A stretch of DNA of 64,000 bases from Marinobacter azerbaijanicus (GCF_030250645.1 NZ_JASSVS010000002.1:248001-312000), one strand, 5' to 3'; counted from the stretch's first letter, positions 1-8,106 are shown. The notes: generated by a model from the sequence alone, not told the origin. Made by a program: numbers and translations.

Positions 1-478
1 GGCGCCGGGCAATAGTGACCAGTTCACGCTCCGAAAGTGGACCGGACAGACCGACAGACATCACCGGGAACAGCGCGACATTGATTTCGTTAACTCTGGG
101 CTCGTCCGCTTCCCCCGGCAGTTTGCTGCGGGCGGTGTCCACCTTCTCGCGCACGTCCTGAAGCGCCATGTCCGGGTCGAAGCCGGCATCAAACTCCAGC
201 ATCACCGAGGCATGGCCTTCCGATGCGGTACCACGCATTTCCTTGATCCCTTCAAGGGACCGCAGCTCCTGCTCCATGGGCCGGATAAGCAGCCGTTCAG
301 CGTCTTCCGGGCTGATGCCTTCCAACGTCATGGACACGTAGATCATAGGGATGGTGACGTCGGGATTGGCCTCCTTGGGAATGGCCTGAAATGCGGCAAT
401 TCCCCCCAGAATAAGAAACACCAGCGTGAGAAAAGTTGTTCGACTGCGGTCAAGCGCAGCAAATATCAGGGTTCGCAT
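1..478 (-). CDS. RND efflux pump inner-membrane permease, N-terminal part
   Basis: Partial gene, cut by the left edge of the window; about 159 residues are visible. They begin MRTLIFAALDRSRTT, followed by a first membrane helix and then the periplasmic porter region with the AcrB/MexB-family stretch around residues 45-70 (EGISPEDAERLL, RPMEQELRSLEGI). This is the proton-driven transporter of a tripartite pump that exports small molecules. The start ATG (476-478) lies five bases past the stop of the adaptor gene, so the two are one operon. The wording of the porter region resembles the heavy-metal/multidrug HAE subfamilies, but the substrate cannot be told from this fragment. Confidence 0.9.
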   Translation of the reverse strand, partial: MRTLIFAALDRSRTTFLTLVFLILGGIAAFQAIPKEANPDVTIPMIYVSMTLEGISPEDAERLLIRPMEQELRSLEGIKEMRGTASEGHASVMLEFDAGFDPDMALQDVREKVDTARSKLPGEADEPRVNEINVALFPVMSVGLSGPLSERELVTIARR

Positions 479-483
479 GCTGG

Positions 484-1566
484 TCAGCCCCGATCCGAAT
501 CGCGGTTTACCGGCCGCACCTGTTGCCCGATCGATACAAAGCCGGCGCCACGGGTGATCAGCCGGATTTCCTCTGGCAAACCGGTTACCCAGGCGCCATC
601 CGTTGTGACATTCAGCAGTTTGACGGTGGTAAACACAACCTGGTTATTCTCGCCCACGTAGCGAATACCGGGGCGGCCATCGTCGCCAAGGCTCAGGTAG
701 GCTGGTGAAATAAACATCGCTCTGACCTCCGGCAGTGAAATCCGGAGCGTGGCGCTCCCGCCGGCGACCCGCTTGCGGTCTGGGTTCTCCACCGTCACTT
801 CAACGGCAAAACTGCGGGTTTGCGGGTCTGCCGCACTGGCAACAAAGCTCACCTGCCCCTCCAGCATTTCGCCGTCCAGGGTGTGAATCGTGGCTTTCTG
901 GCCTTCCTCCACATTACCCACTGACTGCTGTGGAATCTGCCCGGTTGCTTTGAGGCGGTCAATCCTTACCAGCTCCAGCAAAGGCGAGCCCACCTGAACC
1001 AGGTCACCCAGATCCACATCGCGGCGATTGATCGTGCCGTCGAACGGTGCACGGGGGGTCAGGTTATCCACTGCCAGGCGTGCCCGGGCCAGTTCGGCCC
1101 TGGCAGCCGAGAGTTCACTCTGCAGGGTCAGCAGTTCAGATTCTGAAGTAAGGTCACGGGCCCGAAGCTGTTGGGCAGCCGAGAGATCTGCCTCCAGCTT
1201 GCGGATGCGGGACTGCCATTGTTCCACGGCTGCACCACGCCCATCCTCGGAAAGGCGTAACAGAACCTTCCCTTCCTCCACCCGTTCACCCTGCTCTACC
1301 ATCAGCTCTTCCACGGTACCAGCCGCACGCGCCCCTATGGATACCGCCCGCCAGGGCTCAAGTTGCCCCTGAAGCATCAGCCCTGGCTCGTATGGCCTGG
1401 CCCGGAGTATATCCACCTGCACCGACGGCATACCCTTGTCCTGGTCAGGTGTCGCTTCCGGCGCCTCATCACGAGCTTCCTTGACGTTCCCCGTTGCCAT
1501 CCAGACAACCAGTAACACCAGCACCAGCAGAGAAAGGCCGATGGACCCCAGTTTTGCTTTTGTCAT
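484..1566 (-). CDS. RND efflux periplasmic adaptor (HlyD/MFP family)
   Basis: Membrane fusion protein joining the inner-membrane permease to an outer-membrane channel. From the ATG at 1566 it has 360 residues: a membrane anchor (about 5-25), a biotinyl-lipoyl-like half (ARAAGTVEELMVEQGERV), an alpha-helical hairpin rich in E, Q, R and A, the second lipoyl half (LTPRAPFDGTINRRDVDLGD), and a beta-barrel plus membrane-proximal domain. An upstream ATG at 1614 would add 16 residues with no recognisable ribosome site; I prefer 1566 because the hydrophobic anchor then starts directly. No outer-membrane channel gene is visible, so the pump probably borrows a TolC-type protein. Confidence 0.85.
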   Translation of the reverse strand: MTKAKLGSIGLSLLVLVLLVVWMATGNVKEARDEAPEATPDQDKGMPSVQVDILRARPYEPGLMLQGQLEPWRAVSIGARAAGTVEELMVEQGERVEEGKVLLRLSEDGRGAAVEQWQSRIRKLEADLSAAQQLRARDLTSESELLTLQSELSAARAELARARLAVDNLTPRAPFDGTINRRDVDLGDLVQVGSPLLELVRIDRLKATGQIPQQSVGNVEEGQKATIHTLDGEMLEGQVSFVASAADPQTRSFAVEVTVENPDRKRVAGGSATLRISLPEVRAMFISPAYLSLGDDGRPGIRYVGENNQVVFTTVKLLNVTTDGAWVTGLPEEIRLITRGAGFVSIGQQVRPVNRDSDRG

Positions 1567-1608
1567 TGATTGCTCACAGGTTGAACAGGTGATTTCGGTA
1601 GAAAACGG

Positions 1609-1638
1609 TTGCATCCGGTTATTTTCGTGGGGTAGATT
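1609..1638 (+). promoter_or_regulatory. candidate sigma-70 promoter of the ilv leader
   Basis: TTGCAT (1609-1614), an 18-base spacer, then TAGATT (1633-1638), ahead of the leader peptide at 1682. The boxes match consensus only partly and no other better pair is obvious between the divergent adaptor gene and the leader. Position is inferred from the need for transcription to begin before 1682. Confidence 0.3.
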
Positions 1639-1681
1639 CTACACATAAATTTTTTACAAATTCAGAGCATATCCTGATTTT

Positions 1682-1774
1682 ATGAATCTCAACGCAGTAG
1701 TCGTCCTCGTGAAGCTAGTCCTGGTGGTCGTGGTACCGTCCGGGGGCTTTTGCGTGGACAAGCGGGTGAGATAG
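1682..1774 (+). CDS. ilv operon leader peptide (attenuation control)
   Basis: A 30-residue open frame, ATG to TAG, packed with branched-chain codons: residues 5-18 read AVVVLVKLVLVVVV, giving eleven valines and four leucines in the whole peptide. It ends 24 bases before a strong terminator that precedes the acetolactate synthase gene. This is the classical layout of leader peptides of ilv operons: ribosome stalling at Val/Leu codons senses charged tRNA. No isoleucine codon is present, so the sensed pair is Val and Leu. No clear ribosome site precedes the ATG, which lowers certainty about the exact start, but the codon bias and context are hard to explain otherwise. Confidence 0.88.
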   Translation: MNLNAVVVLVKLVLVVVVPSGGFCVDKRVR

Positions 1775-1834
1775 CAACAACCTGACAAGACACGAGAAGC
1801 CCCCGGCACCGAAAGGTCCCGGGGGCTTTTTTTT
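1740..1834 (+). terminator. ilv attenuator: terminator with competing antiterminator
   Basis: The terminator is a 9-bp GC-rich stem, AGCCCCCGG (1798-1806) with CCGGGGGCT (1819-1827), extended inward by a C-C mismatch and ACC/GGT closing a GAAA tetraloop, followed by eight T (1827-1834). The ten bases CCGGGGGCTT of its right arm occur word for word inside the leader frame at 1740-1749, just after the valine run. That copy can pair with AAGCCCCCGG (1797-1806) and so prevent the terminator. A ribosome stalled on Val/Leu codons would leave 1740-1749 free (read-through); one that reaches the stop at 1774 would cover it (termination). Confidence 0.9.
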
Positions 1835-1860
1835 GCAGCAAGAAAAAGGGAAAAACGACC

Positions 1861-3561
1861 ATGAACGGCGCACAGCACATTCTTGAAGCATTCCACCGCC
1901 ACAACATCAGCACGGTTTTCGGTTATCCGGGCGGCTGCATCATGCCGCTATACGACGCGCTGGTGGATGATGTGGGCGTGGAACATGTGCTGTGCCGACA
2001 CGAACAGGGCTGTGCCCTCGCCGCCGACGGCTATGCCCGGGCCAGCGGCAAGCTCGGCGTATGCATTGCCACCTCCGGCCCCGGTGCCACCAACCTGGTT
2101 ACCGGAGTCGCCAATGCCCACAGGGATTCCATCCCCATGCTGGTAATCACCGGCCAGGTGCCCTCTGGCCTGATCGGCACCGATGCCTTCCAGGAAACCG
2201 ACGTGCTGGGCATGACCCTGGGGATCGTCAAACACAGCTATCTGATTGACGACGCCGACACCCTGCCCGCCATTATGGAAGAAGCCATGGAACTGGCCCA
2301 AAGTGGTCGACCGGGGCCGGTATGGATTGATATTCCGAAGGACCTTCTGCTGGCCGAGGTCGCCGATGCGCCCTTCCCCGCATCAGAGCCACGTGAAAGC
2401 AGCTGCCCGGACCTGAACCAGGCACTGGCCATGCTGCGCGCCGCACGCAAACCACTGCTCTACAGCGGTGGCGGGATCAGCCTGGCAACCGCCGAAGACA
2501 GTTTCCGGATATTTGCCGAGTCCTCCGCCTTGCCGGCGGTGGTTACCCTCAAGGGCATCGGCAATCCCGGCAAGCATAACCCTCACAACCTGGGTATGCT
2601 GGGCATGCACGGCTCCCGCGCCGCCAACAAAGCCGTGGATGAATGCGATCTGTTACTGGTCATTGGCGCCCGCCTTGACGACCGCGCCACCGGCAAGCTC
2701 GAAGGCTTCGCCCCCAATGCAAAGATGATTCATATCGATGCCGATGCCGCTGAGATCAACAAACTGCGCCCGGCTGACGTGGCCATCCGTGGGGATCTGA
2801 ATGATATCCTGGCGACACTGGCCGGTGCATTGGCGGACAGACCACTGGCCATCGGGGACTGGCAGAAGCAGTGCCGTAACTGGCACACCACCGGGGGCTT
2901 CCAGGCTGCCGACAACGAAGAACCCCTGGCCCCCATCACCGGCCCTGCGTTTATCCGTCAGCTCTCCCGGATTGCCCCGGACGACACCGTTATCGCCTGC
3001 GATGTGGGCCAGCACCAGATGTGGGTCGCCCAGCACTATGAATTCGACCACCCGCGCCATCATCTCACCAGTGGCGGCCTGGGCACCATGGGCTTCGGCC
3101 TGCCTGCGGCCATCGGCGCCCAGTTCGCCGACCGCAACAGCACCGTCATCAACGTAACCGGCGACGGCTCGTTCATGATGAACGCCCAGGAACTGGCTAC
3201 CATCCGCCGCTACAACCTGCCGGTAAAACTCATCGTCATGGACAACCAGTGCCTGGGCATGGTGCGCCAGCAACAGGAGCTGTTCTACAACAACCGGGAA
3301 AGCCAGATAAACCTGGACGACAACCCGGACTTCGTGGCCTTGGCCCGCGCCTTTGATATCCCGGCGTTGCACATCGAACGCACCGACCAGATCCGCCGCG
3401 GTATCGAGACCATCCTGGCCTTTAAAGGCCCGATGCTGTTGCACGTGGCCATCAGCCGGGAGGAGAACGTCTGGCCCATCGTCAAACCCGGCGCCAGCAA
3501 CCGCGACATGATCGACGAAACCCGACGCGCCAGCACTGCCAACAAGGAGCACGTAGCATGA
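1861..3561 (+). CDS. ilvG: acetolactate synthase, catalytic subunit
   Basis: 566-residue thiamine-diphosphate enzyme that condenses two pyruvates to acetolactate, or pyruvate and 2-oxobutyrate to acetohydroxybutyrate, at the start of valine, leucine and isoleucine synthesis. Visible: N-terminal PYR domain with the catalytic Glu48 in CRHEQG, a central FAD-binding domain (about 190-320), and a C-terminal PP domain with the GDGSFMMNAQEL cofactor motif. Full length for the family. It overlaps the small-subunit gene by ATGA, which with the small ACT partner and Val/Leu attenuator matches the IlvGM type (isozyme II) rather than IlvBN or IlvIH. The symbol is by context; ilvB naming is equally possible. 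Confidence 0.93.
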   Translation: MNGAQHILEAFHRHNISTVFGYPGGCIMPLYDALVDDVGVEHVLCRHEQGCALAADGYARASGKLGVCIATSGPGATNLVTGVANAHRDSIPMLVITGQVPSGLIGTDAFQETDVLGMTLGIVKHSYLIDDADTLPAIMEEAMELAQSGRPGPVWIDIPKDLLLAEVADAPFPASEPRESSCPDLNQALAMLRAARKPLLYSGGGISLATAEDSFRIFAESSALPAVVTLKGIGNPGKHNPHNLGMLGMHGSRAANKAVDECDLLLVIGARLDDRATGKLEGFAPNAKMIHIDADAAEINKLRPADVAIRGDLNDILATLAGALADRPLAIGDWQKQCRNWHTTGGFQAADNEEPLAPITGPAFIRQLSRIAPDDTVIACDVGQHQMWVAQHYEFDHPRHHLTSGGLGTMGFGLPAAIGAQFADRNSTVINVTGDGSFMMNAQELATIRRYNLPVKLIVMDNQCLGMVRQQQELFYNNRESQINLDDNPDFVALARAFDIPALHIERTDQIRRGIETILAFKGPMLLHVAISREENVWPIVKPGASNRDMIDETRRASTANKEHVA

Positions 3562-3836
3562 CCCCGCAAACAGATAGCCCCATACCCAGCTATACCCTCA
3601 ACTGCCGCATGTCCCGGGAAGCCGCCGCCCTGGAGCGCCTGTGCCAGGTCGTCCGCATCCGCGGCTTCCGCATCGCCACCATGGCGGTCGAATCCGCCGG
3701 AGACCATCTCGACATCGCCCTGACCCTGGAAGGCACCCGCCCCATCACCATGCTCCAATCCCAACTGGAGAAACTGCATACGGTTTCAGAAGTCGTCCCT
3801 GATCAGGGTTCTGGAGTTCAGGTTCAGACTGCCTGA
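3558..3836 (+). CDS. ilvM: acetolactate synthase small (regulatory) subunit, ACT domain
   Basis: 92-residue protein with a single ACT-like fold (about 13-85: YTLNCRMSREAAALERL, then GFRIATMAV). Small single-ACT partners of this size belong to the IlvM type, which stabilise and activate the catalytic subunit and are usually insensitive to valine feedback. Its ATG overlaps the stop of the catalytic gene (ATGA), indicating translational coupling. Transcription probably ends in the hairpin block that begins about 50 bases downstream. Confidence 0.85.
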   Translation: MTPQTDSPIPSYTLNCRMSREAAALERLCQVVRIRGFRIATMAVESAGDHLDIALTLEGTRPITMLQSQLEKLHTVSEVVPDQGSGVQVQTA

Positions 3837-3889
3837 GACATTGGGAGTTGCCCTCTTTTTTGTAGCCTGTTGGGTTTGCGGGCGGATAC

Positions 3890-3977
3890 GGGGGGTGGGG
3901 GTATTTTTTCTTCTGGAAAAAGAACTCGCTTCGCTCAGACATCTTTTTCCTTGCCAGAAAAAATACCCCCACCCCCC
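3890..3977. terminator. 88-base hairpin with perfect 21-bp outer stem (repeat copy A)
   Basis: Bases 3890-3910 (GGGGGGTGGGGG then TATTTTTTC) are perfectly complementary to 3957-3977. Inside sits a second stem, GGAAAAAGA (3915-3923) with TCTTTTTCC (3942-3950). The T-rich segments inside both stems could serve as terminator tails in either direction, so it may end transcription of ilvGM from the left and cynS from the right. The structure is seen; the terminator role is inferred. Confidence 0.7.
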
Positions 3978-4100
3978 TATCGACGTGCAGTACAGGGATA
4001 CGAAGGTCGAGTGGGCCTTCGTGTGCACGGGACGCCCGATAACTAAGGATCGACCTTACCGGTTGTCTTTTCCTGCGATCCCGCCGTTGTCAGCTCGGCG

Positions 4101-4184
4101 CGGGGTGGTATCTGGATTTTTTGCCAGAAAAAGATGTCTGAGCGAAGCGAGTTCTTTTTCCAAAAAAATACAGATGCCACCCCG
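4101..4184. terminator. long imperfect hairpin (repeat copy B)
   Basis: CGGGGTGGTATCTG at the left pairs, with one mismatch (the central T), with CAGATGCCACCCCG at the right, and ATTTTTTG pairs with CAAAAAAAT inside. The central 35 bases (4127-4161) are the exact reverse complement of the centre of copy A. It lies just past the cynS stop, so it probably terminates the cyanate operon. Confidence 0.6.
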
Positions 4185-4242
4185 CAAGCCCGCCCCAAAA
4201 CCGGCAGGCTACAAGAGCAGGCAATTCCCAAGCCAAAAGAAA

Positions 4243-4686
4243 TCACCAGGCCTTATAGGGCAGGAACTTGCCGTTCATGGTGACCACAACGCGGTCGCCC
4301 TTCGGGTTCTCCTCCTTCTCGATGTCCATGGTGAAATCGATGGCGCTCATGATGCCGTCGCCGAACTTTTCGTGGATCAGCGCTTTCATGGTGTCACCAT
4401 ACACGCCGACCACCTCGTAAAGACGATAGATCAGCGGGTCCTGGGGCACGCCGCCGTCCCAGGATTTTTTGGGAAACTCCTGCAGGGCCTGCGCTACGTC
4501 CTTGTCGAGGCCGAGGGTTTCACACAGGGCAAAGGCCTTGTCTTCGGAAAAACTATTCATGCCGAAACACACGGATGTGGTGAACACCGGCGACATGCCG
4601 ATGGACTCGGCAATGGCTTCCCAGGTCATGCCTTTACCCACTTTGGCTTCCAGGATTTTTGCGGTCATCAGTTCTTTGTTCATCAT
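4243..4686 (-). CDS. cynS: cyanate hydratase (cyanase)
   Basis: Converts cyanate and bicarbonate to ammonia and two CO2 (through carbamate), detoxifying cyanate and freeing nitrogen. From the ATG at 4686 it has 147 residues: an N-terminal helical domain and the C-terminal catalytic domain with Arg88 and Glu91 (IYRLYEVV) and Ser114 (GIMSAIDF), matching Arg96, Glu99 and Ser122 of the E. coli enzyme at a constant offset of eight. I chose 4686 because GAGGA lies seven bases upstream; a TTG at 4707 also stays in frame. It is the last gene of the operon, 30 bases after the transporter ATPase, which identifies the transported substrate as cyanate. Confidence 0.95.
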   Translation of the reverse strand: MMNKELMTAKILEAKVGKGMTWEAIAESIGMSPVFTTSVCFGMNSFSEDKAFALCETLGLDKDVAQALQEFPKKSWDGGVPQDPLIYRLYEVVGVYGDTMKALIHEKFGDGIMSAIDFTMDIEKEENPKGDRVVVTMNGKFLPYKAW

Positions 4687-4716
4687 GATCATGTCCTCTT
4701 GTGACAATGGTTGCTT

Positions 4717-5610
4717 TCAGGCATTAACCGCTTTTGCGGCAGATTCTTCAGTCGGTGTCGGGGCGGGCTTGGCCATACCCTTTGCCGGTTCGACGAATTT
4801 CGGACTGCCATCGTCTTCGGGCAGTGCTGCGCCACTGCGATTGACCAGGAAATCCACCAGGTAATCGCGGGTTTTGTGGTAGGCGGGGTTCTGGAAAATG
4901 GTGGCGCGGGAGCGTGGATGGGGCACGTCCACTTTCACGCTCTCGGCAATGCGCGCGTTGGGGCCGTTGGACATCAGGAAGATGCGGTCGGACAGCAGAA
5001 TGGCTTCGTCCACGTCGTGGGTGATCATGAATACGGTCTGCCGGGTTTCTTCCCATATCTTGACCAGTTCGTCCTGGATGACGCCACGGGTCAGCGCATC
5101 AAGCGCTCCGAAAGGTTCATCCAGAAGTAACAGTTCCGGTTGCGTGGCAAAGGCCCGGGCGATACTCACCCGTTGGCGCATGCCGCCAGAGAGCTGGGAT
5201 GGCTTGCGGTCAAGTGCATGGTCCAGGCCCACCATCTTCAGGTAGCGCTCACTATGCTCTCTTACTTTCTCTTTCGACCAGGAGGGCCAGCGGGCGCGAA
5301 CAGCAAAAACGATGTTGTTCAGCGTGGTCTTCCACGGCAACAGGCTGTAGTTCTGGAACACCACACCGCGGTCCAGGCTGGGGCCTATTACTTCCTTACC
5401 GCTCATCACCAGGTTGCCTGAACTGGCCTCATCCAGGCCTGCGAGAACGTTCAGGATCGTGGATTTTCCGCAGCCGGAGTGGCCTATGATGCAGACAAAT
5501 TCGCCTTTCTCCAGGCTGAAACGGATGTCCTCGAACACGGTGAACTCGTTACCCTGACCATCCGGGTATACTTTCGACAGACCGTCGACTTCCAGGAATG
5601 ATTTACTCAT
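4717..5610 (-). CDS. cynD: ABC transporter ATP-binding protein, probably cyanate uptake
   Basis: 297-residue nucleotide-binding subunit of the nitrate/sulfonate/taurine-type importers (NrtD, CmpD, SsuB, TauB relatives). Walker A GHSGCGKS, the Q-loop region VVFQNYSLLPW, signature LSGGMRQRV, Walker B LLLLDEPFGALD and the switch histidine ITHDVDEA are intact. A tail of roughly 50 residues after the core, rich in A, P and T, is longer than in most homologues. The start at 5610 has GGAG eight bases upstream; an earlier ATG at 5664 would sit against the permease gene end. The cyn name rests on linkage to cynS and on the cynABDS operons of cyanobacteria. Confidence 0.88.
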   Translation of the reverse strand: MSKSFLEVDGLSKVYPDGQGNEFTVFEDIRFSLEKGEFVCIIGHSGCGKSTILNVLAGLDEASSGNLVMSGKEVIGPSLDRGVVFQNYSLLPWKTTLNNIVFAVRARWPSWSKEKVREHSERYLKMVGLDHALDRKPSQLSGGMRQRVSIARAFATQPELLLLDEPFGALDALTRGVIQDELVKIWEETRQTVFMITHDVDEAILLSDRIFLMSNGPNARIAESVKVDVPHPRSRATIFQNPAYHKTRDYLVDFLVNRSGAALPEDDGSPKFVEPAKGMAKPAPTPTEESAAKAVNA

Positions 5611-5665
5611 GACACGTCTCCATTCGGAGGTTGAAGCCGGCGCCATAAAAGGTGCGCCGGGCACT

Positions 5666-6493
5666 TCACTCTTTGTATTCCACCAGGCGCTGGGCCTTGC
5701 CCAGGGCCAGGTCCAGCAGCATACCTACCACGCCAATCATCAGGATTGAGAAGATCACACTGGCCAGGTCCAGGTTGTTCCACTCATTCCAGACGTAATA
5801 GCCGATACCGGTGCCGCCCACGAGCATTTCCGCTGCCACAATGACCAGCCAGGCAATGCCAATGGATATCCGCATGCCAGTCATAATGGTCGGAGCGGCG
5901 GCAGGCAGGATGACCGTCAGCGCAGTACGCAGGTGACCCAGTTCGTGGGTGCGGGCAACGTTGATCCAGTCTTCCCGCACATTGGCGACGCCGAAGGCAG
6001 TATTCAGCAGCATCGGCCAGATGGAACAGATGAAGATCACGAAGATGGCAGAAGCGTCCGAGTCCTGGATGATGAACAGCGCCAGAGGCATCCACGCCAG
6101 GGGCGAAATCGGTCGAAGCACCTGGATGTAGGGGTTCAATGCCTTATACATCAGTGGCGACATGCCAATCAGGAAACCAACGGGTAAGGCAATGGCCATG
6201 GCAGCCAGATACCCTGTCAGTACCCGATACACGGAATAGCCCAACTGGATGCCAATCCCCTTGTCATTAGCGCCAGCGTCGTAGAAAGGATTCGACAGCT
6301 CTTCCCAGGCCAGCCTGATCACCGCCGAAGGAGGCGGTACCCGTGACTCCTGTTCCGCTCCCCCCATGAGCATTTCATATTCGCTCATGCTCTCCTGGGC
6401 CGCAGGAGGCTGGGTGGACATTTCCCAGGCACCCAGTGCCAGGACCAGGAAGCTCACTGACAACAGTGCAGCGCGCACATTCAGCGATGCCAT
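5666..6493 (-). CDS. cynB: ABC transporter permease, probably cyanate uptake
   Basis: 275-residue integral membrane subunit of the NrtB/CmpB/CynB/SsuC group. About six or seven membrane helices; the EAA-type cytoplasmic loop that contacts the ATPase is visible as ELGHLRTALTVILPAAAPTI around residues 180-205. The start ATG follows GGGAGG by nine bases and lies two bases past the binding-protein stop, so the genes are tightly coupled. A periplasmic loop near residues 25-85 (SMSEYEMLMGGAEQESRVPP) is somewhat longer than usual. Confidence 0.88.
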   Translation of the reverse strand: MASLNVRAALLSVSFLVLALGAWEMSTQPPAAQESMSEYEMLMGGAEQESRVPPPSAVIRLAWEELSNPFYDAGANDKGIGIQLGYSVYRVLTGYLAAMAIALPVGFLIGMSPLMYKALNPYIQVLRPISPLAWMPLALFIIQDSDASAIFVIFICSIWPMLLNTAFGVANVREDWINVARTHELGHLRTALTVILPAAAPTIMTGMRISIGIAWLVIVAAEMLVGGTGIGYYVWNEWNNLDLASVIFSILMIGVVGMLLDLALGKAQRLVEYKE

Positions 6494-6495
6494 GG

Positions 6496-7917
6496 CTACA
6501 CCCTCCCAATCGCAAAACTGCGGGCGTAGGCTTCGGGGCTGGCCGGATCAAAGGTCTTGCCCATGATGGTGTGGGTTTTGTAGGTCTTGCTTGGAGCGGT
6601 GTAGCCCATCTCTTCCATCAGCCTGCCGGTCTCACCCGCCAGATATACCTGCTCGGCAATGCCTCTGTAGTCCACATCTCCTTCGATATACCCCCAACGT
6701 TTCATCTGCGTCAGTATCCACACACCCATGGAATGCCAGGGGAAGGGATCGAAATCGATACGGTCGGGCACGTTCTGGACCTCACCCAGACCGTCGGCAT
6801 AGCGGCCCGTCAGTACCTGCTGAATGACCGGCACTGGCTGGTTGAGATAGTTTTTCGGTGCAATGGCCTCGGAAATTTCCTTACGGTTTTCCGGAACGTT
6901 CGAGTATTGGGTGGCATCTATGATGGCCCGCAACAACGCCCCGTAGGTGTTGGGATTGTCAGTGGCGAACTTCTGGCTGCAGGCAAAGGCGCAGCATGGG
7001 TGCCCCTCCCAGATATCCTTGGTAAGCATGTGGATGAAGCCCACTTTCTCCCAGACCGCTCGCTGGTTGAATGGATCTGGAGACAGGTAGCCGTCAAGAT
7101 TGCCTGCACGCAGGTTGGCGACCATCTCGGGTGGCGGAACCACGCGGATCTGAACGTCGGTGTCCGGATCTATGCCATTCTCGGCAAGATAGTAGCGCAA
7201 CAGGAAGTTGTGCATGGAATATTCGAACGGCACCCCAAATTTGAAGCCTTTCCACTGTTTGGGGTCACGCTTGTCCTTGTGGTCAACGTGCAGGACTATT
7301 GCCTGGCCATTGATATTTTCCACAGCGGGCATGATGAAAGGTTCCGGCGTGGACCCGGCTCCCATGGTCATCGCCAGGGGCATCGGGGTGAGCATATGAG
7401 AGGCGTCATATTCCCCTGCCAGAGATTTATCCCGAGCCACGGCCCAGCCGGCGGTTTTGGTCACGGTGACGTCCAGACCATATCGCTCATAGAATCCCAA
7501 AGGGTGGGCCATGATAATCGGTGTGGCACAGGTGATGGGTACAAAACCCACGTTCAGTCTGGTCTTCTCCAGCTTTCCCAGAGATTCCTTGACGGCCGCC
7601 TTGGCCTTGTCCATTGGGAACACACTGCCAAGCAAGGCGGCGGCAGTGCCTGCCCCCATCAGTTTCATGAAGCTGCGGCGGCTATGGTCGTTGTGACCAA
7701 AGACAGAGCGCACAACGGCGCTTTCAATCGCCCGGTCCATCATGGCTTCGGAGTCCTGCAGGCCCGCATCGGCATCGCGCTTGTCCTGAGGTGTCATCGC
7801 TGACGATGCCAGCGCACTGGCGGTGCCGGCACCTTTACAATCCTGACAGTCACATTGCCTTCCGTGAATCAGGGTTTGATCCCCGTCGAATGGATTTCCA
7901 AGGCTCTTGGTCGTCAT
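6496..7917 (-). CDS. cynA: ABC transporter substrate-binding protein (NrtA/CynA family), Tat-type signal
   Basis: 473 residues from the ATG at 7917 (GGGGAGAG seven bases upstream). Belongs to the nitrate/bicarbonate/cyanate-binding family (NrtA, CmpA, CynA): a two-lobed domain from about residue 105 on, with NVGFVPITCATPIIMAHPLG near its start. Unusual is a leader of about 75 residues before the twin-arginine signal HSRRSFMKLMGAGTAAALLG; it contains a C-x-C-x2-C group (CDCQDCKG) near residues 22-30. A Tat signal suggests export in folded form. First gene of the cyanate operon, 105 bases downstream of a -24/-12 promoter. Confidence 0.87.
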   Translation of the reverse strand: MTTKSLGNPFDGDQTLIHGRQCDCQDCKGAGTASALASSAMTPQDKRDADAGLQDSEAMMDRAIESAVVRSVFGHNDHSRRSFMKLMGAGTAAALLGSVFPMDKAKAAVKESLGKLEKTRLNVGFVPITCATPIIMAHPLGFYERYGLDVTVTKTAGWAVARDKSLAGEYDASHMLTPMPLAMTMGAGSTPEPFIMPAVENINGQAIVLHVDHKDKRDPKQWKGFKFGVPFEYSMHNFLLRYYLAENGIDPDTDVQIRVVPPPEMVANLRAGNLDGYLSPDPFNQRAVWEKVGFIHMLTKDIWEGHPCCAFACSQKFATDNPNTYGALLRAIIDATQYSNVPENRKEISEAIAPKNYLNQPVPVIQQVLTGRYADGLGEVQNVPDRIDFDPFPWHSMGVWILTQMKRWGYIEGDVDYRGIAEQVYLAGETGRLMEEMGYTAPSKTYKTHTIMGKTFDPASPEAYARSFAIGRV

Positions 7918-8021
7918 GGTGCACTCTCCCCAAACTGGTTCTCTTCGCACTTATCTGGTGCGCGATGAGTGCCGGGCCGGGCAGGACCATCACCAATCGC
8001 GAACCTCCTTCACCAGCTATC

Positions 8022-8036
8022 GCAGGGTTCGTGCCA
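8022..8036 (-). promoter_or_regulatory. sigma-54 (-24/-12) promoter of the cyanate operon
   Basis: On the minus strand TGGCACGAACCCTGC matches the consensus TGGCACG-N4-TTGC at all but one position, with GG and GC exactly ten bases apart. Transcription would start near 8010 and give a leader of about 90 bases before cynA. The neighbouring activator carries the GAFTGA loop that contacts sigma-54, which supports the call. Confidence 0.8.
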
Positions 8037-8106
8037 TGTTCCTCCTATTTTTTTATCCATCTGTTTTTATTCAACTTTACTTTCTGACAAAGCAGCGCTC
8101 ACCACT

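Larger units (their letters stand above)
3861..4213. repeat. inverted pair of large hairpin repeats between ilvM and cynS
   Basis: Two related long hairpins face each other. A perfect 35-base inverted repeat, carrying the core GAACTCGCTTCGCTCAGAC, links 3915-3949 and 4127-4161. Outer flanks also match in inverted form: TGTAGCCTG at 3861-3869 with CAGGCTACA at 4205-4213, and G-rich stretches inside them. Between the copies lies about 120 bases with no gene I can support. The placement between convergent genes fits two-way termination. The pair looks like a dispersed intergenic repeat family, but only these two copies are in the window. A long plus-strand frame across the block is only the shadow of repeats and cynS. 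Confidence 0.85.

Noticed and set aside
2653-3552. 299-codon minus-strand frame inside ilvG
   Set aside because: Antisense shadow; ilvG is certain from motifs.
3841-4704. Long plus-strand open frame of 287 codons
   Set aside because: Runs through hairpin repeats and the antisense of cynS; no family resemblance.
6436-7803. 455-codon plus-strand frame opposite cynA
   Set aside because: Antisense shadow of a well-supported binding-protein gene.
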